Part shown: one piece after another, positions 1 to 13,304 of the stretch
Numbering within the stretch: the first letter of the stretch is position 1
Layout: each line of letters begins with the position of its first letter
Origin: Diploscapter coronatus
Taxonomy: Eukaryota > Nematoda > Chromadorea > Rhabditida > Rhabditidae
Reading direction: 5' to 3'
Assembly: GCA_964036155.1 (NCBI GenBank)
Contig: OZ038422.1
Coordinates: 59,791,201-59,855,200, forward strand
DNA: 64,000 bases
Program-made: the position numbers and the translations under genes
The notes under the pieces: model-generated
Told to the model about the DNA's origin: nothing
What the model saw: the letters and a program-made list of their open reading frames with translations, nothing else
The model's database searches: none

Positions 1-32
1 CTTAAAATATTCTGAATTTTTTAAAATTTCAG

Positions 33-3000
33 CAACTATCTGTGATTCATGAGCAATTCATGCTCGCTGGCAAGCATTATCTGTCAATTGTCAATGACAG
101 GACTCGCGTCGAGCCTTTGTCAATTGTCATTTCTCAAGTCAATGATAAATCCTCTGGAAAGGATCCAGCGAAATCCGGATGTCAGCACAATTGTCATTCT
201 CATGGAGAGTGCATCGACGGAGTTTGCAAATGTTCGTCATCGTATCGGGGGCAGTTTTGTGAAGAAGGTATGCGCATAATTTCGAAGAAATATGTACAAT
301 TTTAAAAGCTAAGAAGATATGCTATTTTAAATGTATTTTATTCAGCTGTCTGCCCTGTTCTTTGCAGTGGAAACGGTGTTTTCTCCGACGGTCAATGCGC
401 CTGTTTTCCCGGCTACAAGGGCAGGGAGTGCGATTTGCGAACGACGTGGTGCGAAGTGGCCGATTGCAACGGGCATGGCCGATGCACGGCTGAGGGAGTT
501 TGCAAGTGTGACGACCCGGAATGGACCGGAGATGCCTGCGAGAAGAGAGCCTGTCCGCATCCGACTTGTAATGATAGGTGCGAATATTTTCAAAAGCTTA
601 ACTTTTTCTTCAATTTTAGCTTCAGACATGGATTTTAATGTCGAATTTTCAGAGGTATCTGCTCGCCAGAAGGGAAATGCTACTGTTCCGATGGCTGGAG
701 AGGTCACGATTGCTCGATTTTTGTTGACGTCATCACTGAGGAACGAGTTGCGAAATCGACACAGGCCAGGTATCTAAGTTGGAAATTTCAAATTATGTTT
801 TTCTTTAATTTAGCGCACTACAATCTGAAAGATCAAATCCGAGCGAAAATGAGCCGAAAAAGAATAAGCCTGAGAAGAAAGACGAGAAGAATCAATGCAG
901 TGGGCATGGTACCTTCAATGGTCAAAGCTGCAATTGCCACGATGGCTGGGTTGGTACAAACTGTGAAGATCAGCTTTGTGGCGAGTGTGAAAATGGTTTC
1001 TGCAATAGGTATGCCAAAGCTTTGCCGGTTTAAATGGTAATCGATAGTATTCAGTGGCCTATGTACTTGCTACATCGGTTGGATGGGTCCTTCGTGCACC
1101 ATTCGACAATGCGCCATTGGGTGTGAGGTTCATGGTAGCTGTAACCAAAACGGTACCTGTTTGTGCGAAAAAGGATGGAATGGCGATGGATGTCAGTTGG
1201 AAGGATGCCCGAATGCGTGCTCTGGAAGTGGAGAGTGTTTATTCAGGTAACCAAAGAAGATATTCTTATCAACGCTGATGATCAATTTCCAGAGATGGTC
1301 AATGGAAGTGTCTTTGCATCAACGGCAAATTCGGTTCTGATTGCAGTATTTCCATTGAACTAGAAGAGCAATGTGAAGATGGCAGTGATAACGATCATGG
1401 TATTTATTATAGTTTTATCCAATTTTAAAGGAGATTTTAAGATGGTCTCACTGACTGCGACGACCCTGAATGTTGTTCTGTGGAGTACTGCAAGCAAGAG
1501 TCCTTCTGTCAAGCTTCTCTTTCTCCATCCGACGTCCTTCTTCGTCTTCCAACCATTCAGAACGCTCCATTCTACGACCGAGTGCAGTTCCTGGTCAAGA
1601 ACGACTCGGTGCAGAACTATGCCGAACCCAAACAGTACGACCCGAACATGGCTGCAGTTGTGAGGGGAAGAGTTCTGTGGAGGGGTTCGGGAGAACAGAA
1701 CAACGAATTCCTACCCCTAATGGGAGTGAGGGTATGATCTAAAACTAAAAAAGAAAAGGGTCATTGAAATTTGGAATTTCAGGTCTCCGACGCCAACCAT
1801 CCGCTGTATGGATTCACGCTATCTCGTTCCGACGGATACTTCGATTTGCTCGTGAACGGTGGACGCTCGGTTTCGCTGGTCTTCATGAGGAACCAATTCC
1901 AACGCGAGAGAAGAACCGTTTTCGTGCCGCCGAATGCGTTCCTTCTGCTGGACGATGTCGTCATGGGCCGAGACAAAGAGGCTCTTCCAGCCCCGCCTGC
2001 AAGACCGAATTGCACTCCGTCGCTACGCAAACTCCCCGAAGTCGTCGTTCGCCCAGCCTGGAAAATCGCGGATCACCCGATCTCTTCATCGAGAAGATCC
2101 GGAGTCTTCATCGATACCAGGAATCTCGTCGAGTCGTTCCAACTCGCTGATACTTCCGTCAACCTCGTCTATGATTCATCTAGAGCATCTTCCTCCCATT
2201 CCACGCTGATTTTTAACCTCCTCGACTCGAAGCCGGATGAGAGCCTGAAAATCGTTCATGTCAAGGTCAAGATCGCCGGAAGGCTCTTCCACGAGAAGCT
2301 AGCGCCAAAAACGAATCTGACTTACACGTTCGAATGGGACAAACAAAACGCCTATCGTCAGTACGAGTACGGACTCGTCCCAGCTGAGGCTTCCATTGGA
2401 TACGAGTATCAAAATTGCGACCGAGCAAAGGAACTGGTGTGGATCCGGCGCTCAGCAAAGATGCAAGGAGCAATTGCCCGAACCTTCGAGGCATCCACAT
2501 GGTCTTTGGACATCCATTACCATCTCGACTCCGTTCACGGCATTTTGGAGTTCGGCAACGGCGACGTCAGGTTCCTGAAGGAGGACGGGAAGGCTGGAAG
2601 CACCATCCTTGGCTCGAAGGCTCGAAGAAACCTGGATTGCGACAGCTCCTGCAACGCGAAATCGGATGACGTGCAGCTGTTCCGACCTACCGCTCTGGCG
2701 AACGGCTTGGATGGGAGTGTGTTCGTCGGCGATCACAACCTGATTCGCCACTTCTCGCCCGGAACAGGATTTGTTCGGACGATCCTCTCGTTGAGTCAAG
2801 CGGACACCTCGCATTCTTACTACCTGGCAGTGCATCCCTCCGACGGCTCCTTGTACGTTTCTTTGCCACTGAAGAAACAAATCTGGAAGATCGCCAACCT
2901 CGAGAGTGACCAAGTCCAGAATAACTACGAGGTAGACTTTTTAAAGATGTATAATTTGGAAAGAAAAACATTTTTAAGGTGATTGTTGGAGATGGTGCCG

Positions 3001-6000
3001 CTTGTGTCGGCGTGTCGGATTCCTGCGGCGATGGTGGTCCAGCTAGCCAGGCGCAACTGTTCTTCCCGAAAGGAATCGCCTTCGATCGAAACGGAAATCT
3101 TTTCGGTAAAAATTAAGACATCATTGATTGTTTTTCAAAGTTTTAATTTACAGTTGCCGACGGTCGACGGCTCCGGGTAGTCGACGCCTCTGGCTTTATT
3201 CGATCCATCAACAACGTTTCCCCCGAGGGTCCTCCGTCGTGCGATTCCGCTTATTTTGGCTCGAGTATTGGGAGTCTGAAGGTTCGCAAAAATGCTCTGG
3301 CAAAAATAAAATCTCCTAAACTTTCAGCTGGAATGGCCTTCATCCCTATCGATTCATCGGTCCTCGGGATTACTCTATGTTCTGGACTCGAACATCGTAT
3401 ACGAACTCGACCCAGAGCAGGACACCTCCAAAGTGCTTCTCGGGGTTTTCCCGACCTGCCCGAATTCCACCAGTCTGCCTGTTAAAAATGCCAAGGATAT
3501 CGTCGTTTCTCCAGAAGGGAGCTTGTTCGTTCTAGAATCAGACGGAAAGAAGATCAATCAGGTTTCAGGATCTCTTTGATTTTTTTTTCAAAAGGCTGGA
3601 GTTTTTAGGTTCGAACCTTCTCTCCAGAAATGAATTCCCTGAGTTTGTTCTCCGGGGGTCAATCAGCATGCAGCTGCGATACATCGTCGTGTCTCTGCGA
3701 TGAAAACGGTAAGCTCGAGGCAATTTTTTTGATTGAAAGAAAGAATCTTCAGATAAGTCCGAACTTTCCGCCTCTTCTATTCAATTCAATGCTCCGTCTT
3801 CAATCTCGATCGATAGCCTCGGAAACGTATTCGTCGCCGATAGTGGGAATGCGAAGATCAAGAAGATTCATGAGGTAAGAGATTCATCGACAATCTGAAC
3901 TATGATTATGAGTACGATTTCAGAAGTCGCTCAAATTTGACCCTATTCGGCGAGAGTTTTCGATTCCCGACCCCGACGCCAATGAACTATTCCTGTTCAA
4001 CAGACACGGGCAACACATCTCGACTCAGTCTCTGATTTCCGGGAGGGCAATCTACAATTTCACCTACGACGTCGAGACGAAGCTCGGAAAATTGACGGCG
4101 GTTCACGGCGCTGGAGGACTTCTTCTCAGAGTGATTCGGGTCAACGACAGTGCAGTCCAACTCGAAGCACCATCCGGTCAGCGAACAACCTTGACGATTG
4201 ACCCCTACGATCAAACGTTGACATCGATCCAGCAGGGAACGCGGGAACCTGTCAGGTAAAAATTCATCTTGAGATTAAATTATTTTATTCGGAAATCGGG
4301 TTGAATCCACACAATTTTGGAGCTAAACTATTCCATCTGAAGTAAAACCTTCAATTTATGTCAAACTTCAGATTTACCTATTCCAACGGAGGCCTGATGC
4401 TGATGAAGACACAGAAAGGAGGCGATACGGTGGCCTTTGAGTACGACAAAAATGGAAAAATCAAGAAGGTCGTCAAGGACGCTAAAATCTGGAGCTTGGA
4501 CGAGGGAAACATCGTCAACAACCGGATTTCCACTGATATCAGAAGAAATGGAAAAAGACACGCTAGAATTACTGTCAGACCTGAGGAGGAGAGTTTCTAT
4601 GGAGGTAAACGAAAATTGGAATATCCGGATCACGATATTTCGTTGCAGAAGACGGCGCCTGGTCCAGAGCCTCGTTCATGGGAGAAGGCATGCAGTTAAC
4701 GATCGAAAATGTGACGAGCGTCTTGCATCAAGGATCGAGTCAGCTCCACGATGAAAAGATGCTTCTGAAGAAGAGAACCACGATCGGGGCTATTCAGGTA
4801 TTTTTAGTGGATTTTTTTTAAGTTGGCCTAAAAATTTTAGAATCCTAACCGAAGATCCCTTTCTACGAAGTGGGATTGGAAATATTTCACGAAAGTTGAC
4901 GGTCAAAGGAGAGTCGCCGAGGTCGGACATAAGAAGATGGTGGGTCGGCGCTGCAAATCCGAGACTTCTTCTATTTGTTTTTGATCTAACCTAGATTTTG
5001 CCTAACTCTTAACCTAATAATTTCTACTTTTAATGCAGGATATTAACATCGACTACCCCAGTTTGCAGTGCTCGGCCTTACCTTCGATTTTTCCTTGGCT
5101 TACCCAAATCAATTAATTTGAAAATTGACTTTTAGGTTAACGGAGTAAATGTCTATTCTCTTGTTTATAACAGGAAGAACAACACTGAATCAGTCTTGCT
5201 GAAAAACGATGAACCACTATTCAACGTGGAATATTCTGAGTAAAAATATATATTTCAGAAAAATACCAAATTAAAATTTCCAGATATGGTTCCATCAAGA
5301 AGATTTACCAGCCGCTTGAAGAGTCGGATAATTTCAAAGTTGCCGAAGTCTCAATTAACTACGACTCCCTGGGAAGACGGTATTTTGGGTTAAACTATTT
5401 AAGAGAACGTATTTTTAAGATCCGAAATAAGCTGGGGCGAGCGGAAGATTTCCGAAAAATACGACCACCAAAATCGTATGATCGAGAAAGTCCAGAAAGA
5501 TGGCGATGCCTGGAAATTCACCTATTCTAAATTCCTGAAAAACCCTGAAATTGCCGAATTTAATGGAAGGAAATACTCTATTAAGGTGAGAGAATTGAAA
5601 TTATCTTAAAAATCACAAATTTTAGTACGATAACCGAGGTGAACTTCGTGAAATTTCAACGCCTTCCGGTGAAAATCACTATTTCTCGAGGACTCCCGTT
5701 GGAAATGGCATTTTTGTGTTGAAACGACGGTACGAAAAGCTGACCCTCATCAAATTTTGATTTGAAATTAACATGACTTTGAAACAGCAAGATAAATTTC
5801 TCCTTGGCCAAAACTATCTTTTACTCTTCTATTAGAATCTAACAATAAATTAAGGCATTTTTGAATCATCAAAAGTTTTAGATACCCCTTCACGAAGAAG
5901 CCCTTCATGTTAGCGGTTGATGAGAACAAGAACATTCTGGAATGGATGTCCACGGACGAACAACATCATGTTCTAGTCGTTCGAGACGATTTTGGCCGGG

Positions 6001-9000
6001 AGATTACTGTATTCTTATTTAATTCTTTCAAAAAATCTAAATACGCCTTTAGAAATTTGAAAATGGCGTCGAATTTTCTGCTTCTTGCTGGGATAGAAGT
6101 GGCAAAGCACTATGCCTGAAGTCACAGGATTTTTCGACTTCTTCGATTCTCCAGGGCCCTTTGATAGTTCTACAAGAAAATTCACATACCGTGCAGAATA
6201 GGTAAGAAAAATTTGGATAAAAGAAATTAAAATATCGAAACTTTTTAGGAAAATCACCTCTTCCTTCGCTTACGAATACGACGATTTGCTGAGGGTCCTC
6301 TCTGTCAGACCTATGATAGATGGAGCGGCATTGGAGGCTATTCAGGCAAGGAAAGATTGGAGTTTTTGAAAAATCGATCAATTTAAGATGACTTACGACG
6401 AAAAGTTCGGCACTTTGTCTGAAATCGCCGGCTTTGAAATAATGAGAGAGTCGAATGTTCAGAGGATCGTTGGGAATAAGGTAAAATTTTAAAAAGTAGC
6501 TAGAGTCGACTTTTTTGGAATGTGGAATTGTATTTAACTATTATTGTTTTGCTTATTTCAAAGCAAAATGTGTTACTCGCGAATTATTGTTTAATGAAGT
6601 CAAAAGCTAAAATTTTAGATACTCTATGAAACCGTTTATGATGAGTACCGTGAACCGAAAGAGCGGAAAATCTCCATTGGTGATATTCGAATTCAGAGCT
6701 CTGTGAAGGTTATATAAATTAAAATTACCTCTTTTTGAATTCAAATTTCAGAAAAGTGCCTCCGGAAAAGTCATCGAAGAAGTTTGGACCACTCAAAACG
6801 GTGATGAAGTCAGGAAATTAGAATACGGACAAAATGGTTTCATCACTAAGGCCTCGATTTCTGATAAATCGTAACTTTTTAAAGATTAGATATTTCCTAA
6901 AGTATAATAATTTAGCTACCAAATGTCGTATTCCGAAGACGGTTATTTGAATTCATTCAATGATTTATCGTTTGAATATCACCCTGGAGGAGTTATGAAG
7001 AGAACCGCCGAAAATTACACTGTAGATGGCAACGGATGGGTCTCAAAACGAGGTATTTTAAATACAATATCGCAAAATCAATTTTTTAAATTTAGGAAAA
7101 GCACTGCTTTCCTATGATGCTTACGGTCGAATTTCCTGGGCGAAGATGCATCAAAATACCTGGAATTTCGACTATGATAACCATCATCGATTAATGTCTA
7201 TCAATAAGGATGGGGTATGTTTTTCGAAATTTATTCTTTAAGACTATAAAGTTTCAGGCCACGATATTTTTATTCTATGGATTGCTAAATTTGCCGGATA
7301 AAGTTTCCCATTTCGTCCTGCCCACTTCTCCGGCAGTTTCGACGATTTTCTACACTGAAGATGGTGCACCATTTTCTGCGCTTCATAACGGATATCGCTA
7401 CGCATTGGCGACGGATTCTGATTCGAGCCTACGGTATTATATTTTATGCTAATTATATCGAATTCTTTTCCTACATTCTAGTTCTCCTTCTTAATTTAGC
7501 TTTCGAATATTTCATAGTTCTTTTAAGAAGAGAATTATGAATTTCGGTATTCCGATATAGATATTCGAAAATATAATTTTCTTATATGATATTTCAGATA
7601 CATCCTGTCCGAAAATGGGCTTGAGAAGCGAGTTGAATATGATCCATTAGGCAGAATTGTCGAAGACACAAACTCCCAAATTTGGATGCCGATTGGGTTT
7701 AGAGGAGGTAAAATTTAGCATATTTTAGAAGCTCCTTCAAATTTAAACTTCAGGCATCGATATTCCCGAGCTTGATATTTCAATTGTTAAGGGAAGACCT
7801 TTGGATGTTTCAACCGGAAGATATCTGAGCTTTTCCCCGGAAGCTTTAATTCCGTCTGTAAATTGTCTCGGACCTTTGGACCTGTTTTCTGATAATATCT
7901 GTAACACAAATTCGATTCCTACTGGTAAGGAAATAGTTTAATTTTAAAAATCAGGATATTTTTAAGATATTCCATCATGGCTAAAAATTGTCGGGTTTTC
8001 TCAGTCTCTACTTCCCTCCCCTTCAATTGGATTACCGCACCTACCGTATTCACCGCTATCTTCGAGACTTTATTCTTCGCTAGAAGACCGATTCGAGCTA
8101 TTCTCCCAACTTTCCTCACTCCGACCGTCAGCGTTATTGGATCCATCTGGTACCGCTTCGCTACCGTTCGAAGAGCCAAAATGGGCTCTTGACGACGCCA
8201 CCTTTTCCTACCTATTTCTATTGGATACCAGTGGTAATATGGTAAGCTGAGTAGTACCACTTTTGGTATAATAATTGATTTTTAGACGAAAGTCCTGCCG
8301 ACTCCAATACTATCCAAAGATGAAGTTGAAATTTTGAGGGCGTTATTCGAACCCAATTCAGTTGAAGTAAGAGATTATGCTAGTTTTTAGTAACTAAAAA
8401 AGACCCATTTCATCATATTGAAAAGAAAAAGATGAGAAATGAAAAGATAATTGGTTCTATCTAACCTTGTTATGATGTAATGTCAATTTAGAATGACTTA
8501 ATTTTTTGGATCTATTTGATTTTTTAGATTGATTGGCAAGTGTTCACAAGTGGTAGAGAACGACATTTCGTTCGATCTGACGCAATTCCGAGTTCAATTA
8601 CGTCATCCGCACACCCTCAGTTCACCATTGTCGTCTCCAAGAAATCCGTCGAAATCCGAAACGCCAAGGCAAAAATCACCGTTCACTTTGAGGCGGAGAA
8701 GGTACAAATTTAGAAGACAAATTTTAAAAAATTAAAAAAAAAAAAAAAAACAAACAAAAAAGCTAAACTAATACATTTTTAAACAATAAATTTTAGGACT
8801 CCATCGAAAGGGATCTCCTGGATGAGTTGAAGAAGAAGGAATCTCGATCTGCATGGATTTCCGAGAAGAAATCCGCGGAACGGGGCGAAAAAACTCGACA
8901 CAATTGGACCGATGCCCAAAAACGGGAGCTCATTTCGAGAGGCGCGGTTAGGGGATTTACCCCCAAGTGGGCGGGGCCACTTTCAACCAAAAATCCCAGA

Positions 9001-9045
9001 TTCACACCCATATTCTTATGGGAATTCAGTGAAACTCCGAATTAA
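33..9045 (+). CDS. ten-1: Teneurin (5' part outside window)
   Basis: Extracellular part of a type II membrane adhesion receptor acting in axon guidance and basement-membrane integrity (known for the family). The first complete exon in the window starts after an acceptor at 31-32; cytoplasmic, membrane and first extracellular segments lie upstream. In order: tandem teneurin EGF modules (about 33-1340; e.g. CNGHGRC, CKCDDPEWTG), a Cys-containing TTR-like/beta-sandwich stretch, one long exon (about 1782-2931) covering the FN-plug and propeller entry, NHL-type propeller blades (about 2979-3900; DGGPASQAQLFFPKGIAFD-like turns), YD/Rhs shell repeats (4.0-7.7 kb), and a C-terminal tail with the Trp-rich toxin-like (Tox-GHH) block in the last exon (AWISEK, HNWTDAQKRELIS) before TAA at 9043-9045. 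Introns are short; the one at 6346-6387 is GC-AG. Family assignment is firm; individual YD exons in 4.6-8.7 kb were not all joined. Confidence 0.95.
6346..6387 (+). other. GC-AG intron in the teneurin gene
   Basis: The exon ends CAG and is followed by GCAAGG; the intron ends ATTTAAG before an exon reading MTYDEKFG. Reading through meets a stop shortly after, and removing these 42 bases keeps the YD-shell frame (EAIQ joined to MTYD). No GT donor nearby keeps the frame. Confidence 0.7.
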
Positions 9046-9517
9046 TACCTACTCAAAAATAAATGGAGCCTTGCAATGACGCGGAGAAAAGTGGGCGTGA
9101 TTAAAATTGTTATATAGAAAAAAGAGAGAATGAATATATTCCGCCTATAAAAATGTGCGGCATTGCAAGACTTCATTTGTATTTGAAAGAACGATAAGTA
9201 AAACTTGCGTATTTCTAGAAAACGTTGAATTGTTTGCAAGTTTCACTTGAAACTTAGGTTAAATCTCACGAAGCTTTCATCTCTTAAATGAAACGGTTAC
9301 TAGTTAGATAAAATTGATTTTTTGCCAAAGTTGTAATTCTTCATGACTTCTACCTTTCGACTTGTCTTTATGCAAAACGGGTTCAGTGATTTGTGAAATC
9401 TTCTGAGTGCATTTGAAATTCAATATTAATTCGACATTTAACTTCTAGGTTGAGTTGCTCATTTGTATGAATTATTCATGATAGTAATAAATCAATAAAT
9501 ATATTAAATGTTTTATT
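9046..9517. other. Teneurin 3' UTR and spacer
   Basis: A poly(A) signal AATAAA lies at 9058-9063, 13 bases after the stop. The rest is AT-rich spacer up to the first R repeat; no gene seen. Confidence 0.6.
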
Positions 9518-9793
9518 GAGAGTGAATGTCAGCAAAAACCAGTCTTAAAAAAGGTCTGCGGAAAGGGGTCCGTTGATCGAGCTGATTTTTATATATCCTC
9601 AGACATAGGAGAACGATTATCAGAGAACCCTTTGACCTACCCACAGTATATTTTTCTTAATAAATTTATATCTCTTTTCAATAGTCAAAATTTCACTTGC
9701 TCGACGTGATATCATACTATGATTTCGCTCGTGCGACTTACCTCCTATAGTTTATTTTCGTCTTACGAAAATGCTCTCTGGGCCTGCTGTTAG
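9518..9793 (+). repeat. R repeat, copy 1
   Basis: Starts GAGAGTGAATGTCAG, followed by GGGGTCCGTTGATCGAGCTG, a CAGACATAGGAG arm at 9600-9611, the block CAGAGAACCCTTTGACCTAC and, near 9771-9786, a complementary arm CTCTCTGGGCCTG. The same ordered blocks occur at 16713-16947 and, inverted and more diverged, at 26815-26917. No coding potential seen. It could be a non-autonomous mobile element or a structured RNA gene. Confidence 0.7.
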
Positions 9794-10109
9794 ATTTATT
9801 TGCCCCTTCTTTTTAAGATGCGTTGTTCGTTTTATTTGAACATGTGCTTCATGTCAAAGTTTTATCTTTTCATAATGAAAATATTGCTCATACACATTAA
9901 TAATTTCTTTATCAGTTCCAAAGCGAAGAAAAGGCAAATCGTTTCAAGTATTGCCTCATGGAAATTCTTCAACTGATTAGAAGAAATCTATATCATAGTT
10001 TGAAGTCGATCAGTTACTGATAAAAAATTTCAAGGAAAAATTTTCTTTGTTCAAAATAAAGTTAGTCAGAAAATTCCTATAACTAATTTTGATTAGAATT
10101 CGATGAACG
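9794..10109. other. Non-coding spacer
   Basis: AT-rich stretch between R copy 1 and the Hsp70 start fragment. It may be the former promoter region of an Hsp70-like gene; no gene or repeat recognised. Confidence 0.4.
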
Positions 10110-10163
10110 ATGTCGTCGACATACATTGGAATAGATCTGGGAACTACATACAGCTGCGTTGCG
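10110..10163 (+). pseudogene. Orphan Hsp70 N-terminal fragment (18 codons)
   Basis: An ATG at 10110 opens a reading that matches the first phosphate-binding strand of Hsp70 ATPases ([13 protein letters not shown]), very close to the start of the intact gene at 22254 (the same [12 protein letters not shown] run). The match ends at 10163; the frame then runs into sequence that is the antisense of the GTPase C-terminus, whose stop codon lies at 10169-10171. Seen: abrupt loss of homology. Inferred: a rearrangement or insertion removed the rest of an Hsp70 copy here. Confidence 0.75.
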
Positions 10164-10168
10164 CTTTT

Positions 10169-12572
10169 CTATTTTGAGAAATTACAATATATTTCTCGGT
10201 TGAATATATTTTTTAAATTCTTTCTGTCAGATGTAGACTTATCCCACACAATATGATGCATATCAGTGATTAATTCTAGTGATTCGATTTTGGTTCGAAT
10301 TGACATGATGTACTTTTGGGCAAGCGAATTTGTTCCTAGATCGTTAATTTGGTTATAGATTTCACACTTTGTTTCCAAATATTGTGCTAGATTGTTCTCT
10401 AGAATATGGACAATATCCAATCTTCGATTTGATGCACAGCCATCATTACAACGAGTGATCAACTGTTTCAAATATTCTTCATATGGGTCGGAAATATGAA
10501 ATGAGCACATTGATCTTTGACTTAAAAATATATACAATTTTGCGATCGCTTCGTGAATAACGAAGAATTCTTTTATATAGACATCGAAAGAGTTGTTTAA
10601 GATAGCTATGACGTCTATAAATTTACTATACATATTCAGTGACTCCTGTATGATTCCATTGTAAATCATTGGATCATTCGTAGGACTAGTAAGTTTTATA
10701 TGCTTATAACATTGAGCATTACAAATATGGCATCGATGATATTGTGCTTGAGTATTTGCAATCATTTGAGAATTTAGACATTTTGGACAAATGCTTACAA
10801 GCGATAAATACTCCTGATGCTTCTGAAAGGTATTCGTACAGTGTAGCTGTGCAATAATTGAGCTACTTTGACGTTGAAATATTGCTCTAGAATATTTTAT
10901 GGTATTAGATTCTGAAGATTTTTCTTTACATTCAAAGTGTATGATTAATGGGGTTTCACTAAACTTTTCCTTCAGTGTATGAAGTAGTGATCTAGCCTTA
11001 TATACAGTAAGAGTATTTGTAATTGAATGCGGTTCGACTTCCCATTCAAAATGGTTCAACATGCGACGGATTTCCTGTACAGATTTAGCCCAGCTTTTCT
11101 CGAGAGTTCGTCGACTAATTTCTTTGAAAGACAAGCAATTCGATCGAGCGCACAGGTAGCGAAATGCTACGTTGTCCAGGCAATAAATCGATTCTCGACT
11201 CAAATTCACTTTGGTATCCCCATTTTCACTATTTCTGAAGAATTCCTGAAGAAATGCAAGCGATTCGCCTGGTCTGTATTTTGTAGAGCGAGAATGTGTA
11301 AAGATGATTGCTATATTTGGTATAGCCGACTTGTGTAAGGTTGACATTATCAATTTGATGCTATCCCGAAATATAGCATTAATCCTCGAATTATCTGGTC
11401 TCATTAGTATGCAAATTCCATGCAACTCATCGTATTGAGAAATGTATTCAATAGTCGATTCGATGTTCCGTCTGTCCTGTTTTTTACCGCGAGTATCGCC
11501 TAGTCCCGGAGTGTCAATTAACCGTATCAACTTTCTATTTATATTAAATAGATAACTGATTGTATCTTGAGTAACTGATTCACCAACTACGGATGCTTGA
11601 TTGTTATTTTCACCAATGCTTATGGTTTGAAAATCTTCGTCAACTATTACTATCTGAGACGGAATCAGATATAATAGGGGATTTCTTTCGGCCTCTGCTA
11701 GGGTTGTATATTTGAAATAGTTAGCAAACGAGTTTATGAAAGTCGATTTGCCAACTCCAGTTTCTCCAATCAGCCAAATATTGATAGGCCGACCTGATTG
11801 TTCTTTTGAGGTAATAGTTTCACCGATGTATTTTACCTGTAAATCTTCAATTTATTAATCAAGCCACAATTTTAGCAGTACCTTGTTAATTTGTGGATCC
11901 ATTGGAATATTCTGATCTGCTAGTTTGAAATTAGGCATTGCTGGACGTTCAGTTGATGAGATAGTTTGACTATTTAGATGGATATTGGATGCCGATGCAG
12001 TATGGATTTCGGAAATTGAGATGGAATAGTGATTCTTTGAGCATATAATAGTATCATTGTATGGTTTTGTGACAATTGCCCATTCATCAAATTCAACATC
12101 GAAAACTCGGACTTCGTCAATATTCACTTGATCCAAACTCTTTCCATGCTTTGCCAGGACAGCGTCAATGAGATCTTGCACGGTTGAGTGCTTTCTCAAA
12201 ATAAATTCTTCTCCCAATCGATTTAATCCAGACATCATAACATCAGTAGTGATTGTAATCATTTCTGGTTCTAGTACCTATAATTTCATTATTTATTTCG
12301 AAAGAGAATTATTTCTCTACCTTTTCTTGAAAATGAAACTCGAACTTCTGAAGATGCTCTACGTCCATGGAATTCAACAAATATATTATATCGTTCCACA
12401 AGTTGGAAATAGGTATGAATAACTTTGCCGATGAGAGAATTAAATTTCGGTTCCAATTGGACTGTTTCAAAGCTTCATCCACAAGTGCTTTCGCTTTCGT
12501 GCCATTTGGCACTTCAATTATCAATGGATGAATATTTGTTCCTTGTATTAATTTCACGTGAACTTTCACCAT
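10169..12572 (-). CDS. AIG1/septin-like P-loop GTPase with ubiquitin-like N-terminus and zinc ribbon
   Basis: Three exons (12572-12321, 12277-11882, 11836-10169), about 771 residues. The start was chosen because an acceptor-like TTTAG sits just upstream (about 12579); an ATG at 12641 is in frame but precedes it. Residues 1-215 hold two beta-grasp-looking segments (STVQDLIDAVLAKHG, then VRVFDVEFDEWAI). The G domain starts near residue 240: P-loop GETGVGKST, G3 DTPGLGD near 323, and FTHSRS in the place of the usual TKxD, as in AIG1/GIMAP relatives. The helical C-terminal half has a CPKC...HRCHIC zinc ribbon near 560-590. Nucleotide binding and hydrolysis follow from the motifs; the biological role is unknown. 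Proteins of this architecture are expanded in some nematodes and fungi (recollection, not searched). Its 3' end abuts an Hsp70 fragment. Confidence 0.8.
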
Positions 12573-13304
12573 ATTCTCTAAATTCGATGATAATTTGTAA
12601 TGGTATTTCGTAGGAATCAGATAAGAAATTTCATGAAACAATTATTATTTTTAAAAGTAAATTATGAAAGTTCAATCAACGGGTGCAGTTTGAATGATTA
12701 ACCTTATCATTTTTACCGTGCTGTCTGGACATGTTTATATTTATGAAGAATTTAATACCAAAAATCGTTCATACTGGCAAATAATATTTTTGATTAGTTT
12801 ATTATAGTATGTAGTCTATTTTGAACTTCAAATGTACTAAAGACATTTTTTCTTCGAAAAACGCCAGTTCTATAAAAAATTTATTCCTGATTAAATAAAA
12901 TTGAATCAATTTGTAAAAAAAAACTAATTATTGAGAAAAAATGTATTATAGTAATATACTATGGGAGCAGCGCTCGGAATAGGTCTATTCGTCATGTGTA
13001 ATATTTTGTGAGATTTCGATATATTTTTGTTAGTTTATCATCGTTATTTGATGTAAAGAAAGAGCTCTGCTCTTCCGGTTACGTATCATCACAGAAATGC
13101 ATGCCCAGATTTTTACTGCCAATTTTTGGTCGCATCACGGAAGTTCTTTAATGATACAAGTTGAGCTATCAGTTATGTGATTTCATTACATCTGTTCATC
13201 TTTTCTTTGTGCAATTTTCTGCGTTAATACGTTACTATTTTTCCAGGTTGTTCTTTAATTGAAAATTATCTAATTTCTTTACAAAAAAATAGAATAGTGA
13301 TGGT
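12573..13304. other. Intergenic, AT-rich
   Basis: 5' flank of the GTPase gene (its promoter, reading left). No open frame, RNA gene or clear repeat seen. Confidence 0.4.

Noticed and set aside
2452..2913. 153-residue minus-strand frame
   Set aside because: Antisense shadow of the long teneurin exon, which is coding on the plus strand.
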